A stretch of DNA of 64,000 nt from Euborellia annulipes (GCA_023213315.1 JAKCPI010001598.1:1-64000); one strand, 5' to 3'; positions 43,790 through 55,410 are shown, numbered from the stretch's first letter. Program-made: numbers and translations. Notes: generated by a model from the letters alone, not told the origin.

Positions 43790-43872
43790 ACCGGTGTGTG
43801 TGTGTGTGATTGCATCATATATTTTACCAGTTGGGGAATGTGGTCCTGGTCAACACACACACACACACTCAC
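43790..43872. repeat. (GT)n / (AC)n hairpin
   Basis: GGTGTGTGTGTGTGTG and CACACACACACACAC are 50 bp apart and would pair. Confidence 0.7.
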
Positions 43873-43879
43873 GACCAAA

Positions 43880-45170
43880 ACATGCGTACATTTACAGGGG
43901 CTCATTGAACTTTTCAAAAGGTCTTTGACATTGACCCTGAATCAGAAGCGAAGAAAAATATTTCCATTTGCGAAAATTCCAATTTAAATATTTATTTTCT
44001 AGTTTGTTTTGATGAATAATAATTTCCTGCTTCTAAAAATATAGCATTTATTTAAAAAAAAAAAATCCCGTTTATATTAGAATGTATATAAATAAAATAA
44101 ATATTTTTGACTCATTATATATGTCATGAAATCATTAATTATTTCAAATCTTATTGGCTTAGTATGATACAAATGTTCTATTCATATTTGTGTGGGTTGA
44201 AAGACAACCCATTAAAATTGAGAGCATCTGATCTGACGAAAAAACAATTTTGCGTATGTGTAGGGGAACACTAAAAATTTATTTATTTTATCTACTGGCG
44301 AAATATATTAGACTTTGCTAAAAATGCAAAAGATTTATCACCAAACTCTCCTTTCAATTTTAATTTCTTTATTTTATGTGCTTTTTTTGTATACAAGGAA
44401 GGGAGAGAGAGTTGAAGATGGTTTTGAGTTTCAAATAAGTAAATTAGAATTTAAAAAATTCACTTATTTTTAAAGATTTGATTATGATGATACTTTTTGA
44501 CGCAAGGGAGGCTCCACGTGAAAGAGGATGGGGAGGCAAATAATAAAATCTTATATAGTTATCGAGACTCACCCACTTGCGGATATATTAAAATAATATT
44601 ATTTTAGTATTTTTATTTATATGGGATGTGAGATATAAGATATAAGTCAAGACCGTCTTCGTTTTCACTTATAGCAACAATAATAAAATTAATTAGAATA
44701 TAATTATCAAACAGTATCTTAGTTGAGTATTTATGAAGAAGAAAGATTTTTTTTCTGAATTTATTTATTATTATTTATTTTATCTTATGTTTTGATTTTG
44801 TTACGTGGAAGATGCTGGAGTGTGAAGACTCTTCTGGTTCCTCAAGAGATGAAATGAATAAGATGCCGACTATTAATAATTTAGTTAGAAGTTTGCGACA
44901 TTTGATTTCTTTAATATTATGATTATTTTAATTTCTTTTTGATTGCACATCAAAGGTTTAAGTTCTTCTAAAATATAAGAAATTTTTTTTTTTTATTCTT
45001 CCAGGGAAATATTTATAATATACACTATCGTATGAGGCCATCCAAGATTCTGATTGTCCTATATTCTCTTTTTTTACCTTGAAGATCACGATGAATTCTA
45101 GAAAATAATATTTTCACTTTTTACAATTTAAGGATATAAAAAAAGAAAATGCATTTTATATAAAAAAAGT
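43880..45170. other. unannotated AT-rich stretch
   Basis: Nothing recognised up to the 3' end of the gene at 45178. Confidence 0.5.
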
Positions 45171-45177
45171 CAGTCAA

Positions 45178-45183
45178 TTTATT
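45178..45183 (-). promoter_or_regulatory. polyadenylation signal AATAAA
   Basis: Minus-strand CCAAATAAATTG lies about 115 bp downstream of the stop codon at 45298, a usual 3'-UTR length for a compact gene. Confidence 0.6.
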
Positions 45184-45297
45184 TGGAATAAATAAATTCA
45201 CAACAAAAGTTGAATAAATTATGTTTGTGCTTGTTGAGAGGCTATTGGTGTGCTGATTCGTCTGTCCGTTTAGTAGGTGGCTTTTTCAGGTGCGTTT

Positions 45298-45720
45298 TCA
45301 GAAACTGGAGCAGCAGGTGCTGCGTGGTGCTGCAGTTGTAGTTGTTGAGGCATCACCTCCACCGGCGGCTGGTTGTTGGGGAAGACCTGGGATTTGCGGG
45401 ATTTGAGGCACTTGTGGGATTTGAGGAACCTGGGGTACTTGAGGAACCTGTGGTACTTGAGGAATTTGAGGCACCTGTGGTACTTGTGGAAATTGTGGTA
45501 CTTGAGGCACTTCGGGAAATTGTGGGATGACTGATCCGCCAGTGCTGCCGCCCTCACTGCCACCTTGCCCTTGTCCAGGTAATCCAGGAATTTCGGGGAT
45601 ATTTGGAATTGGGGGGATTGTAGGGAATACTGATCCAGATCCTGATCCTGATCCCGAACCTGCTCCTGAACCAGATCCACCGGACTCGGAACCTCCGCTG
45701 CTACCGCCCGCCGCATCTTG
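45298..45720 (-). CDS. terminal exon of a Ser/Gly- and Pro-Gln-rich secreted-type protein
   Basis: Minus-strand acceptor TATTTGTTCCTGTGCAG is followed by 140 codons and a TGA at 45298. The peptide starts QDAAGGSSGGSESGG and continues with Gly-Ser repeats, IPPIPNIPEIPGLPGQGQGG, about twenty repeats of the tripeptide P-Q-V/I/F (PQVPQIPQVPQ), then STTTTAAPRSTCCSSF. Codon phase at the acceptor is zero. Base composition is much richer in GC than the surroundings. Low-complexity PQ/PG proteins with Ser/Thr-rich ends are typical of secreted matrix, cuticle, silk or mucin-like products in arthropods; that role is inference. The upstream exon, which should supply a signal peptide, was not found. A second frame is also open because the repeat is periodic; the Pro-Gln frame is preferred because it ends before the polyA signal and has the coherent composition. 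Confidence 0.7.
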   Translation of the reverse strand, partial: QDAAGGSSGGSESGGSGSGAGSGSGSGSGSVFPTIPPIPNIPEIPGLPGQGQGGSEGGSTGGSVIPQFPEVPQVPQFPQVPQVPQIPQVPQVPQVPQVPQIPQVPQIPQIPGLPQQPAAGGGDASTTTTAAPRSTCCSSF

Positions 45721-46280
45721 CTGCACAGGAACAAATATGATTCAAAAGATTATTCACTTGTTGGTTTTTTAAGAATGAAAATTCCTCATTATAACAATTA
45801 TTAAGAACATTAATAAATGCTCTGGCAAAAAGAGATCAACTCAAGATTTTATCCTGAAGATAGATATGTTCCCCTTCGTTCAGTATAGTAATAAATTTCA
45901 TTCGTATCGTTTATTCATCCTAAATGCCAAAAGATAAAGACAACTTGATTCGGAATAATCTTAATCGCGAAAATCCTCCTCCAAGAGCCTCTAACATTAA
46001 AAAGGGGAAGGGATCCGACAACTTGTTTCCTATAATGACAAGAAAAGTTTTTTTTTTTTTTGAATATTTGAATTTGATGAAATTAAAATGTCTGAATATA
46101 TCAGAAGTTTTGATATATAGGTGAAAGCAAACAATTGAAAGGCTCTCAATTCCCTAAGAAAGTGGAAATATTTCGAGCAAAATTTATTCGCCAATTTTCA
46201 GTTAACATTTTTGGTGATGAAATGTCACATTTCGGTATAAAAAGTAAAAGTACACTTTCTAATTTAATATTTTTATTGTT
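45721..46280. other. intron or upstream flank of the PQ-repeat gene
   Basis: AT-rich; no preceding coding exon with a matching donor was found up to the SINE at 46283. Confidence 0.4.
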
Positions 46281-46282
46281 GA

Positions 46283-46457
46283 TCAATTTGGATACCAAAT
46301 GGCTTAAATAGAAATGCCTGGACCCCCAATAGATATTATCATATATAACGGTTATCGTAAAGTCTTATATGGCCTAAGTTGCCGAAAAGACTGTGCGAAT
46401 GTGTGTGTGAGTGTGAATGAGAAAAAAGTGTGAATGTTTAAAAAAAAAAAAAAAAGT
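46283..46457 (+). mobile_element. SINE family 1, 5'-truncated
   Basis: Starts at the hairpin TTTGGATACCAAATGGC, continues through GTTGCCGAAAAGACTGTG and ends in an A-run of about 17. Confidence 0.85.
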
Positions 46458-46739
46458 TTTAGATTATTGTTTATGTTTATAGAAATTTACTACAATCGAG
46501 GCAATTTAAAAACAAACGAGAGACGAAGTACGGTAATATTAATTGGTATTAATGATTAATAATTTTCAGAAAAAAATGAGTCGTATACATATATTGAATC
46601 AGTATAAGACAGAGACGGGCACAAAGAGTAGCCAAATAAATATACCTCAAAACAAGCAAGTTCAAAACAAAACAATATTTCCTTTCTATTTATTACACAA
46701 AATAAATATTAATAGATAATTATTGGTAGAAGCAATGAG

Positions 46740-47005
46740 AGACTCAGCTAGGTATTTTTGTTTTACTTTATTTCCAGGTCTGCTGATGTTTCGATCCCGG
46801 TAGGGATCTTCCTCAGAGCTATGAACTAAATTAAATAGCAAAACCAGATAGGATAGACATTACAAATACTTTGACTAGCCGCCATGATAATTATATAAAA
46901 ATTCTATTGTGTCTGGTTTTACTATTTCATTTTGTTTATAAATTTATAGCTCTGAGGATGACCCAACCGATATCAAAATGTCAGCAAGATGAAAATAAAA
47001 TAAAA
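46740..47005. mobile_element. fold-back element with motif copies 5a and 5b
   Basis: Minus strand 46816-46785: CTGAGGAAGATCCC-TACC-GGGATCGAAACATC, a perfect six-base-pair stem. Plus strand 46952-46982: CTGAGGATGACCC ... AAAATGTC, degraded. Flanking TATTTTTGTTTTACTTTA and AAATAAAATAAAAAATAT may be worn arms. Confidence 0.7.
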
Positions 47006-47009
47006 AATA

Positions 47010-47970
47010 TCTAAACTGCGACTCTGATTACCTTTACCAATAATACAGTTATGAATCTTTGTAAATTAAATAAGAGAAAGAAACAATCGATTAGGTAAAC
47101 ACGGAATTAAAAGACAAATAGAAAATACGATATATATTTGTTATTAGGGGTATATACGAATTAAATAAATTGCACACTACGGAACGTTCCAAAAAAATTA
47201 AACCAATTGAACATTATACTTTATCAAATTCAGACTTGACAAATTTTGGGAGGCAAGTGATGATAAAATTTAAGAATTTGGGTTTATTAATAAAAAAAAA
47301 AAATTAAGTAAGTAAATATAAGAAAGAGTAGGCCTTATAATGCGAGATTTAAAATATATCTAAATCAACATCTAAAGAATTTAATTTAAATGGAGTGCAA
47401 AATAAAATTCTGTTATTCCAACAGCCAAAAATAAAAAAAATTCTAATTGTAAAGTCAACGAGAAGAATAAATAATAATAACATTAAAAATGAGCTAGTAA
47501 TGAAAGAGCTGACTGAATATTAATGATGAAAACAAAAATTCATAACTAAACTAAAAAATAATTTAATTAAAGAAATTGAAAAAAAAAAAGAATAATCAAA
47601 ATTTTTTTTTTCTTTTAAATTTAATTAAAGTTATTTATTTTTTCTCAAGAAAACTAAAAAATTAGTATAAGATTATAAAATAGAAAATTTTTTACGAATT
47701 TATCCCTCCTTCCCACCCTTTTTTCCGCCACCTTGGCTTTTTTAAGATTTTTACAACAACCTTTTTTTAATATATTTTTTTTTGGTGGGGTCTCTTTTTT
47801 TTTTTTTTTTATTTTTTTTCTAAATAACTTAAAAAAAATATCCTGGCGCCCCGGGGGCCGGCCCCCCCCCCGTTGGTTTGGGAGGGTAGGTCTCCTCCCC
47901 CCCCCCCCCCCCCCCACGAATTAATATATGACACAAACTAATCAAACCTTAGAACAACAATCAAAAGATT
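47010..47970. other. unannotated; C/G-rich low-complexity patch at 47840-47920
   Basis: Contains GGCGCCCCGGGGGCCGGCC and C-runs at 47865 and 47897-47914. Frames through it look like low-complexity artefacts. Confidence 0.5.
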
Positions 47971-47979
47971 TTATAAGTA

Positions 47980-48184
47980 CAGTGAGCGCTAAAGTTAAGT
48001 CCCACCCATGGGTTTTCTACTTGTGATTATTTCATTGTTTTTATAAAAAAAAAGTGAAAATCTTTATTGGAAATTTTCTAGGTTTCAACTATGAAAGTTT
48101 CCATTAAAAAATATATAATATTTTTTTTAAAACAATGAAATAATCACAAGTAAAAAGGGTGGGCCTTAATATTGTCCCTCACTG
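47980..48184. mobile_element. complete Tc1/mariner MITE, 205 bp, TA duplication
   Basis: CAGTGAGCGCTAAAGTTAAG left and TTAATATTGTCCCTCACTG right, with TA at 47978-47979 and 48185-48186. Same family as 21908-22117. Confidence 0.9.
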
Positions 48185-48299
48185 TACAAGGGCCGTAGAC
48201 GTGAGGGAGGACTCCAAACCCTTCCCCTCCGATATCTCAAAAAATTATAAATAAAGAGAATACACATGATGTTAAAATTTTTTACTTTTAGAAATAATT

Positions 48300-48440
48300 T
48301 TAAGTTCTTGACCAATGGGCATTGGCTTCTGATACCAAAGGTTAAGAGTTCGCATCCCGTCCCAAGCGACAAAATTTATTTCAATTGATTGTTAGGGACG
48401 GGGTTTAAATGGCCTCCGAAAAAAACCCTTAAAACGAATT
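48300..48440 (+). mobile_element. SINE family 2 copy
   Basis: AGTTCGCATCCCGTCCCAAG (B-box region), GACAAAATTTATTTCAATTG, then GGGTTTAAATGGCCTCCG. The hairpin's second arm is lost. Confidence 0.65.
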
Positions 48441-48449
48441 TAAAAAAAA

Positions 48450-49640
48450 AAATTATCAAAAAAATATTTCATATTCTTTAAAATTTATTCATTTTGGAGG
48501 GGTGATTACCTCTCGGATCATCCGAACCCTCCCCCTCTCCCCCTCCTGCCAAAAAAATATTAATAACCGGACTAACAAATATTTTCTCATTAAAAAATAA
48601 TATAGTCTACAAATGATTAATGAATCTATTTAATGCAGACCAATATAAAATTTTTAATCAAGAATAAACAATTCCCCCGCAATAAGCAAAAACTTTAAGA
48701 AAAGAGTTGATAAATTTGATAAAAGAAAGTAAACGAAATTTTAAAAAAGATTTAACACGCGGCAAATAATTGTAGAGATAAAAATTTTGTAGTTATCTTA
48801 TTTTAATGATGTATATACATACCGGGCGGGCAAAAGCGACAGTCAGACAACAAAAGAGAATAAAAATTTTAGACATGTTGTTGTTGTTGTTGTTGTTGTT
48901 GATGATGGCTTAGTCCGGCCCGGATGGCTCAGATCTTCTTTATATACGACTCAACGTTAGCGGGACTTTAGCAATGGTGTGTGTATTTATTAATGTCGAT
49001 GTGTGTATGTGTGTGTTGCTTAAGAGAACAGGATGGCTGAAGGAACCTCCGTTAGCGAACACAGAGCAAAAAAAAAAAAAAATATCGAAAAATAAAAGAC
49101 CCAAACAAGAAATTTACATAGAAAAAAAAATTCTACAAGGTGATCCAAAAGTTCATTGGACCTTAAATAACAACAACAAATAAAGATGACAAATGTTTAA
49201 ATGAAGAACATAACATACAAACTGAGAGAAAATATTGAGGAAGTAATAAGTAAAAATCATAATAATTAAAGGTAATTTAAATAAGTTAAGAGAAAATATT
49301 TTAAATAATTATTAGCGTTAAAAAAAAAATTTAGAATCTTTGAAAAAGTAGATTGGCAAATGAGGCGATGATAGATGCCATAAGACTTTCTCCTAGATTT
49401 GGCTACTCTTTATGAGCCCCTTTTGCAAATAAAACATTGCGAATGCATAAACGCCGAACATCTCCTTGACTTCTAAATAATTATAACAATTACAATAATA
49501 AAATGTAATTTGACAATCTACGTTATAATATACTCGTAATAATAGTTGAGTAATAATGGGAGCGAATAAATAAGGCGACATACTCGTAAGTTATTGAGCC
49601 ACTTAAATCAGAGAAGAAACAATAAAAAAATTTATAAATG
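48450..49640. other. mostly unannotated; (GTT)n microsatellite
   Basis: (GTT)n at 48877-48900. An ACCGGGCGGGCAAAAG end at 48820 resembles the terminal repeat of the 11157-12722 element. No gene recognised. Confidence 0.5.
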
Positions 49641-49645
49641 GATTA

Positions 49646-50345
49646 TATGAACGATGTTATGCGTGAAGGAACCAAGCGCCATTAACCACAATCTGAGATA
49701 AGGAGCATATCATTTGCATAATTGTAAACAAGATTAATGATATAAAGAGGATGCAGCCAATAATAAATAAAAAGCATCTATTTTGTTAACACTCTTTATT
49801 TAGGAACATTTCGGCTATGATCAACAAAGCCATCTTCAGCTATTTTATATTATTAACATACAAAATAGATATTGTCTTAAAAAAATATAATACAGTTCAT
49901 ATGTATTTAGTCGAATGTATTTTTTTTTTTTTTAATTATCAATTAGCCACAAGAGAGTATAAGAGAGCAAAGCCTTGAATCATTAAAAAAATATATTCGA
50001 CTAAATACATATGAACTGTATTATATATCTTGAGACAATATCTATTTTGTATGTTAATAATATAAAATATACTCTTGAAGGGCTGAAGATGGCTTTGTTG
50101 ATCATAGCCGAAACGCTCTTTATATCATTAATCTAATCATATATACAACAGCCACAATTCGTTATATAATTGACAACAAAACCAATGGCAAAGACTTTTT
50201 TTGTTTTATACAAAAAAAGTGCACAGAGTAATAATGTTGTAATTTAAATAAAGAGGTTGATTTTCTTTTTCCCTACAAGATGGCGGTCTTATATCAATTC
50301 CGATCATAATGGCGCTTGGTTCCTTCATACATAACATCGTCCATA
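49646..50345. mobile_element. MITE interrupted by a fold-back element
   Basis: Outer ends GAACGATGTTATGCGTGAAG and CTTCATACATAACATCGTCC continue into GGAACCAAGCGCCATTA and its complement. A complete uninterrupted relative is at 61043-61270. Confidence 0.8.
49737..50132. mobile_element. fold-back element 6 with two motif copies
   Basis: AATGATATAAAGAG on the left pairs with CTCTTTATATCATT on the right. Motifs: minus 49838-49804 (CTGAAGATGGCT...AGCCGAAATGTT) and plus 50093-50116 (CTGAAGATGGCT...AGCCGAAACGCT). Large inner arms hold TACAGTTCATATGTATTTAG and complement. Confidence 0.85.
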
Positions 50346-50361
50346 TAAAATAAAACAACAT

Positions 50362-50527
50362 TGGGTGGGCTTGGCAAAAGAGAAGAGCCACAGTCACACA
50401 ATCATTGACGTTAAGTGTTGCCAAATTGACGAATTGAAGATGACCCGGAACAATCAGCGTGTTGAACGTCCCCTGGTAGCCATCGATACTATGCATTTAA
50501 ATATTTATATAATAAAATCAAACCCCT
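50362..50527. other. candidate coding patch, strand unclear
   Basis: About 150 bp more GC-balanced than the flanks with long open frames on both strands: plus, HWVGLAKEKSHSHTIIDVKC ... to a stop at 50527; minus, FNTLIVPGHLQFVNLATLN. Neither is recognised and no clear splice pair was found. Confidence 0.25.
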
Positions 50528-50651
50528 AAATGGCCTCAGTAGACGAAAAGGGTTATAAAAATAAATAAAAATAAAACATCGGTTGTTAAACTGTGACTAG
50601 CGAGCCGCTCTTGGGATTCAACTAATAAATAGTTCACAGTTGACAAACAAT

Positions 50652-50779
50652 TTTTTTTTTTTTAATAAAAACACTCACAGTGTTTTCCCACTCACATTCA
50701 CACAGTCTCTTCGGCAACTTAGGCCATTTAAGACTTTTAACGATACTCGTGTGTTTAATATATCTATTTGGGGTCCAGG
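50652..50779 (-). mobile_element. SINE family 1, 5'-truncated
   Basis: T-run at 50652 (A tail), CTCTTCGGCAACTTAGGCC and GGGGTCCAGGC on the plus strand. Confidence 0.8.
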
Positions 50780-51345
50780 CAAAACAACTTAATTAGAACA
50801 ACAAAATTTCATAAGAATTTGGTCCAAAGGGGACCCGCTTTTGAATCGAAATTTACAGGCAAATCCCCATAGGGATTTAACATTGGCTGGAGGCGAAAAA
50901 TGAATTTGAAAAATCTGAAATATTACATCAGTAAACTGTACTTCAAACAATTTTAACGAAAAATTTTACTGATATACTTTTTAAAGAGCATCTAAAAAAT
51001 AGTTGATTTATGAGTTTTAATTAAAATCGTTATAGCCAATTCTGAGAAAATCGAAAAATACTGAAAAAGTACTTCAGTAAAGTACTAGTACTATTTGGCC
51101 AATTTTGTTCAAAGGCTTATTTTAACTATCCGGGTGGGTACCGAACTTGAATATAAAATTTCAACCTAGTAGCTTATTTCCTTCGTGGTACACTGACAGA
51201 GTCTCTCAGACACCCAGACCAATTTGCGGGACGCACATTTTTGGACTCAGAGGACCTCAAAACGTATCAAAATCTCGACAATTTTTGACATGATCGCAAA
51301 ACTTTCTCATTCATATATTACCTATATTGGTATGAGAAAGTAAAA
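50780..51345 (-). mobile_element. family L copy
   Basis: Minus strand from TACTTTCTCATACC at about 51345 through AGTACTAGTACTTTACTGAA to AAATCCCTATGGGGATTTG at about 50880. It abuts the truncated SINE. Confidence 0.8.
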
Positions 51346-51449
51346 AAGTGGACAAAATAAAAAAAGTAAATAAAAAAAAACAAACAAGAAAAGTCGCCGT
51401 TATAAAAAGATGAAATTTCACTCTACGTTCGTGTTGTTCGTGGTAAGTT

Positions 51450-52470
51450 GTAAGCTCCTTTTTTGTATTTATTAAATATTTTTCCCGGTGACCTGACATC
51501 TAAGTGATTAATTGTAAGCAGTTAAGACTAGCGAGGATCCAGATACCGGTTTTTGATTTGCGCAATATTAGTTGGATCAAGTTCATCAATCTATCGCTTG
51601 ATAAACAAAACAATTTTTTTTTTTTGTCGAATATTTTATACACTCTCACTGGTTGGTGAATTTATTTCAATAAATAAACAAAATAATAATAAAGATTCCT
51701 TTCTCTCTTTTTTCTTCTCTTTTTCAGTCACTCGCTGGACACTTTTAAATGATTTTCCTTCTCGTTCTCTTCTCTCCCGGAAATTGAATGCCGTTTGGAG
51801 AGACGCTTCCGTCCCACCCTCTCCTTTTTTCCCCTTCCAGCATCTTCCCTGGTCCATAGTTTCCCTTATGCCAGGAATAGAAAAACGATCGACAGAAGGA
51901 AAGAATCTGATCAATTTTTGTGATTAATTTTAATAAAAAAAATTTTTACCTATAAACTAAAATTCCAAAATGATAAATTTTTAAATTTTAAGTAGAAATA
52001 AGGGTCTTTAAAAAAGAAAAAGGGACGCACTAATAGGGGACGTTTGCCTCCGTAGATTTGGCAAAAATTAATTTTCTAAAAAAAGAAAAACATCGAAGAC
52101 GAAGTTATTAGCAAAATTGAGTTATTTTGACAAAAAAAAATTAGGTTGGTATTTTTTACATAACTGAGTTTGATTATTTCTCTGTGGATGCTTATTGGAT
52201 AATGCATAGATTATATAATTAAGAAATAATGAAAAACCTCCAAAATGTAGACTAGGAAAGTCAAAAAAAAAAAGAAACCCCAAAATAATTTTTTCTAAAT
52301 TAGTTTATTAATCCTAAAATTTTGAAAATTTAAAATAGACTAAAGGCTTCAAGATATCTTGACTAAAATTATTTACTCTCTGATAGAGAAGAGCATATTA
52401 GCATTAATAAATTGATTTAGAATACAGTGAAATCCTGATATTTCGTATCACGATTATTCGTATTTCCGGC
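51450..52470. other. mostly unannotated; strong acceptor near 51727
   Basis: TTTCTCTCTTTTTTCTTCTC followed by TTTTTCAG ends at about 51727 on the plus strand. The downstream 200 bp has one open frame to a stop near 51925, compatible with a terminal exon, but no partner exon was found. Confidence 0.3.
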
Positions 52471-52489
52471 TCGGACCCCAGAGAAAATT

Positions 52490-53352
52490 TTTTTTAAATT
52501 TTGTACTCCCGATAATTGGTAGCACCTTAGTTCCAACCTTGCATTTAATAAGCAATAAGTAAAAAGTAAAAAAGTCAATTGATTCAAAATTTCCATAGGC
52601 TCTGTGTATTTTAAATGTTGACTGTATAGGACCGTATGTTTTATTTTGTAAAAACGAGGTCATTATAAAATAAAAAAAAAAAAAAATGTTGATTGCTTGA
52701 CATAAACTATGGTTATTTTTCAAAATTTTAATCTCATATTTGGATATTTTATTCACAATAGAGAATCCTAAATAAATAGAAAATTTCAAAAGAATTGGAA
52801 ATTTTTTTTTTTAATGTATAAAAAGTTCCAAAGTTCCCCCTTTTGAATCGAAATTAACATGCAAATCCCCATAGGGATTTAACATTGGCTCTTTGGAAGG
52901 AAAAGCCTGAAAATGAATTTGAAAAAACTGAATTACATCAGTAAAGTGTAGCCTACTTAAAACAATTTTCACGAAAAACTTTACTGATATACTTTTTAAA
53001 GGGCATATAAAAAAAATAGTTGATTTATGAATTTTAATGAAAATCTTTGGAGTAAATTTTGAGAAATTCGAGAAAAAAAAAAAAAAAAAAAAACTGAAAA
53101 AGTACATCAGTAAAGTAGCCTACAAGTACTTTTCGGCCGATTTTGTTCAAAAGTTAATTTTCACGCCTCTGGAGGTGCCTAAATTAAATATATAATTTCA
53201 ACCTAGTTTATGATTAAAAAAGTCCACACAGAAAGACACACACACAGACCACTTTTTTGGACTCAAGGGACCTCAAAAACATATATTTCCATCAAAATCT
53301 CGACATCGAATTTTTGTCAATTTCTCTCTATAGGTAAGAGAAAGTAAAAAGC
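52490..53352 (-). mobile_element. family L copy, nearly full length
   Basis: Minus strand: TACTTTCTCTTACC at 53350, AGGTCCCTTGAGTCC, TAGTACTTTACTGATG-type core (here GTAGCC inserted), AAATCCCTATGGGGATTTG at about 52870, to CCTATGGAAATTTTGAATCA near 52600. An A-run of about 20 near 53080. Confidence 0.85.
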
Positions 53353-53359
53353 AAATGCA

Positions 53360-53660
53360 AATGATAGACAGCCCGCTAGACAGAGCAGCATCTTCGTTTG
53401 CCTATCCCCAAGGCCGGCTGTTCGTCCTTTCTTTTCTTAATAGGCTAGTCAATTCTAAAAATCTCTAATCATAAGGCAAATTCAACCAAGTTTTGTTGGA
53501 TATTTATTTTCTATCTTCTGAAAAATTATCATTTTTATTTCTATTATATTTTAAATTCCATTAAAGTCATATAATCAATAAATTTTCTTAGAAATTAATG
53601 ACAGACGTGTTCGCTATTTAAATCAGGATAAGTTATAAATGAAAGAAATATTTGAATTTA
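53360..53660. other. unannotated
   Basis: Nothing recognised. Confidence 0.5.
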
Positions 53661-53670
53661 TAACACGATA

Positions 53671-53697
53671 TATTTCGGGCTATTAACCCATCCTCAG
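53671..53697 (-). repeat. hammerhead-like motif copy 7
   Basis: Minus strand CTGAGGATGGGTTAATAGCCCGAAATA. The stem is GGG/CCC. Nearby ACATGTGACT / AGTCACATGT is a separate short palindrome. Confidence 0.6.
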
Positions 53698-53719
53698 GAG
53701 CACATGTGACTGAGTCACA

Positions 53720-54215
53720 TGTACCCATAATAATTGCAAAAACTTTTATTTAATTTGACGATCATTTTTATCATCATGATAATGTGTCTGTCTGTCAATA
53801 TAGATAAAAATGCTCTTTTTCATATTATGATCCTCTTTGAGGTGCCTGGGGCTATTATCTCGAATAAGAATATTACGTCGTATGACAGATAGATATCTAA
53901 TAATAAAAGAGAAAGAAGAAAGGAGAGAGAATTTTCTTTTGGTTGGAAATCCAATAGAGTAGATAGAGGGCAATAAAGTCTCGACAAATATTTAGCAATC
54001 CTGGGTTTTGTTGGTTGGCAAGCCTGGAGGTTTCTTCGAGAGTGCCTAAGGGCCTAAAGACAGACAATACAAGAGAATCTCCCCATCTAGACACACCCTC
54101 TCTTGCACTTTCCTTTTTGTAAATTTTATAAAAAAAAAATCTGGAGTAATAACAGCACATCACACGACTTTCTTATCTTTGATATACTAAAGTTGTGTGT
54201 TCTATTGTCCCACCA
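53720..54215. other. mostly unannotated; family L hairpin variant
   Basis: 54128-54215 contains AAAAAATCTGGAGT, CACACGACTTTCTTATC and AAAGTTGTGTG, a diverged family L hairpin. Confidence 0.5.
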
Positions 54216-54220
54216 GTGTG

Positions 54221-54694
54221 TACAGAGAGCGCAACAATTAAGTCCCCACCTGGGAGCTAGAGCCTTAAGTATATGGTATATAGTGAAATAATTTTAATGA
54301 CCGAAAAGATAAAATAAAATCTAGTACAGATTATTTTATTTTACCTTGTCGGTTATTAAAATTATTTACACTATATACCATATGGACCCTGTTATGCATT
54401 AGTGTGTCAAGCACCAAAAAAAATTAAAAATTGAGTTAAGCACGGAATATTGTTTCAAATGCTATAATAAATAGTATTTTTTATGAAATATGTCCTAAAA
54501 AAATTTATATTTAATGTAACTTGCACAATTGACAAAAAAAATTATATAGAATCCAATGAAAACAAAAAACTTTAATGTTAATATTCTCAAAACTCGGTAG
54601 CTGGCGCTTGACACACTAATGCGTAACAGGATCCATATAATTAAAGCTTTATCTCCCAGGTGAGGACTTACCGTAATTGTGAAGCTCACTGTAC
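54221..54694. mobile_element. Tc1-like fold-back with a nested hairpin
   Basis: TACAGAGAGCG...CCCACCTGGGAG on the left pairs with CTCCCAGGTGAGGACTTA...CTCACTGTA on the right; ATTAGTGTGTCAAGC also recurs inverted. A perfect hairpin (TATGGTATATAGTG and complement) is nested at 54270-54382. Confidence 0.75.
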
Positions 54695-54849
54695 ATATAT
54701 TTAGTTTCTGATAGTATATCATAACACTAGAAGTTAAATTTATAAAAATAATTGTTTATTATATTTTATTTCCAGGGCAAATAACTCTCCTATTTTTTAG
54801 GGACGCCAAGAAACAATTTTGAAGGGAATATTAAAACACATTTTCAATT

Positions 54850-55076
54850 TTATTATAAGAACCGTCGGCCAAAAATAAATATTTTGCGCAGGGGGGGATT
54901 TGGGGGGGGGAATTTAAAAAACTTTTGCGTATATTAATATTTCGACCCCAGTGATACATCTGTTGATTGTACTGAAGATGATTCAATATCACTGTGGTCG
55001 AAATATTTACAAATAAACGGATAATACGCAAAAGCATTTATTTTTTCGCCGACGGTCCTTATAATAAAATTAATCA
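54850..55076. mobile_element. fold-back element 8 with hammerhead-like motif
   Basis: TATTATAAGAACCGTCGGC and GCCGACGGTCCTTATAATA are the outer arms; inner arms hold TATTTCGACCCCAGTGATA. The loop side carries CTGAAGATGATTC ... GGTCGAAATAT (54972-55006). Confidence 0.85.
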
Positions 55077-55089
55077 TCATTACGGCCAT

Positions 55090-55410
55090 CTTCAAACAAT
55101 CTATTTCATTAACGATTGATTTATGAATTTTAGTCAAAATCCTTAAAGTCAATTTTCAAAAAATCAAAAAAAAAGTACATCAGTAAAGTAGTAGTATTCA
55201 TTTGACCAATTTGATTATAAGGGTTTGTAATATATGAAAGAGGGTACCAAATTTGAATATAAAATTTGAACTTTGTACGTTTATTCCGGTGATATTTTAT
55301 TTAAAAGAAGAGACATTTTTGAACGAAATAATCTCGAAATAGACTATCGATGAAATCGCAATATAATCTCTCTATTTATAGATGGTATATATAGAGTAAA
55401 TTAAAGTAAA
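55090..55410 (-). mobile_element. family L copy, partial and diverged
   Basis: Minus strand contains ACTACTACTTTACTGATGT, ATCAAAATTGGTC-like and AAATTTTATATTCAAATTTG. Confidence 0.6.

Noticed and set aside
45270..45734. Alternative frame of the PQ-repeat exon (Lys/Tyr/His-rich)
   Set aside because: Out-of-frame reading of the same periodic sequence; the PQ frame has coherent composition and a fitting stop and polyA signal.
47654..47924. Open frames rich in Gly/Pro/Lys/Phe
   Set aside because: Low-complexity C-, T- and A-runs.
50206..50496. 96-codon minus-strand gene
   Set aside because: Half of it is MITE sequence; the other half is also open on the plus strand, so strand and coding status are undecided and only a low-confidence patch is listed.
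51410..51442. Possible signal-peptide exon MKFHSTFVLFV with donor GTG|GTAAGTTG
   Set aside because: Only 11 codons; splicing to the strong acceptor near 51727 gives a stop after six codons, and no other partner exon was found.
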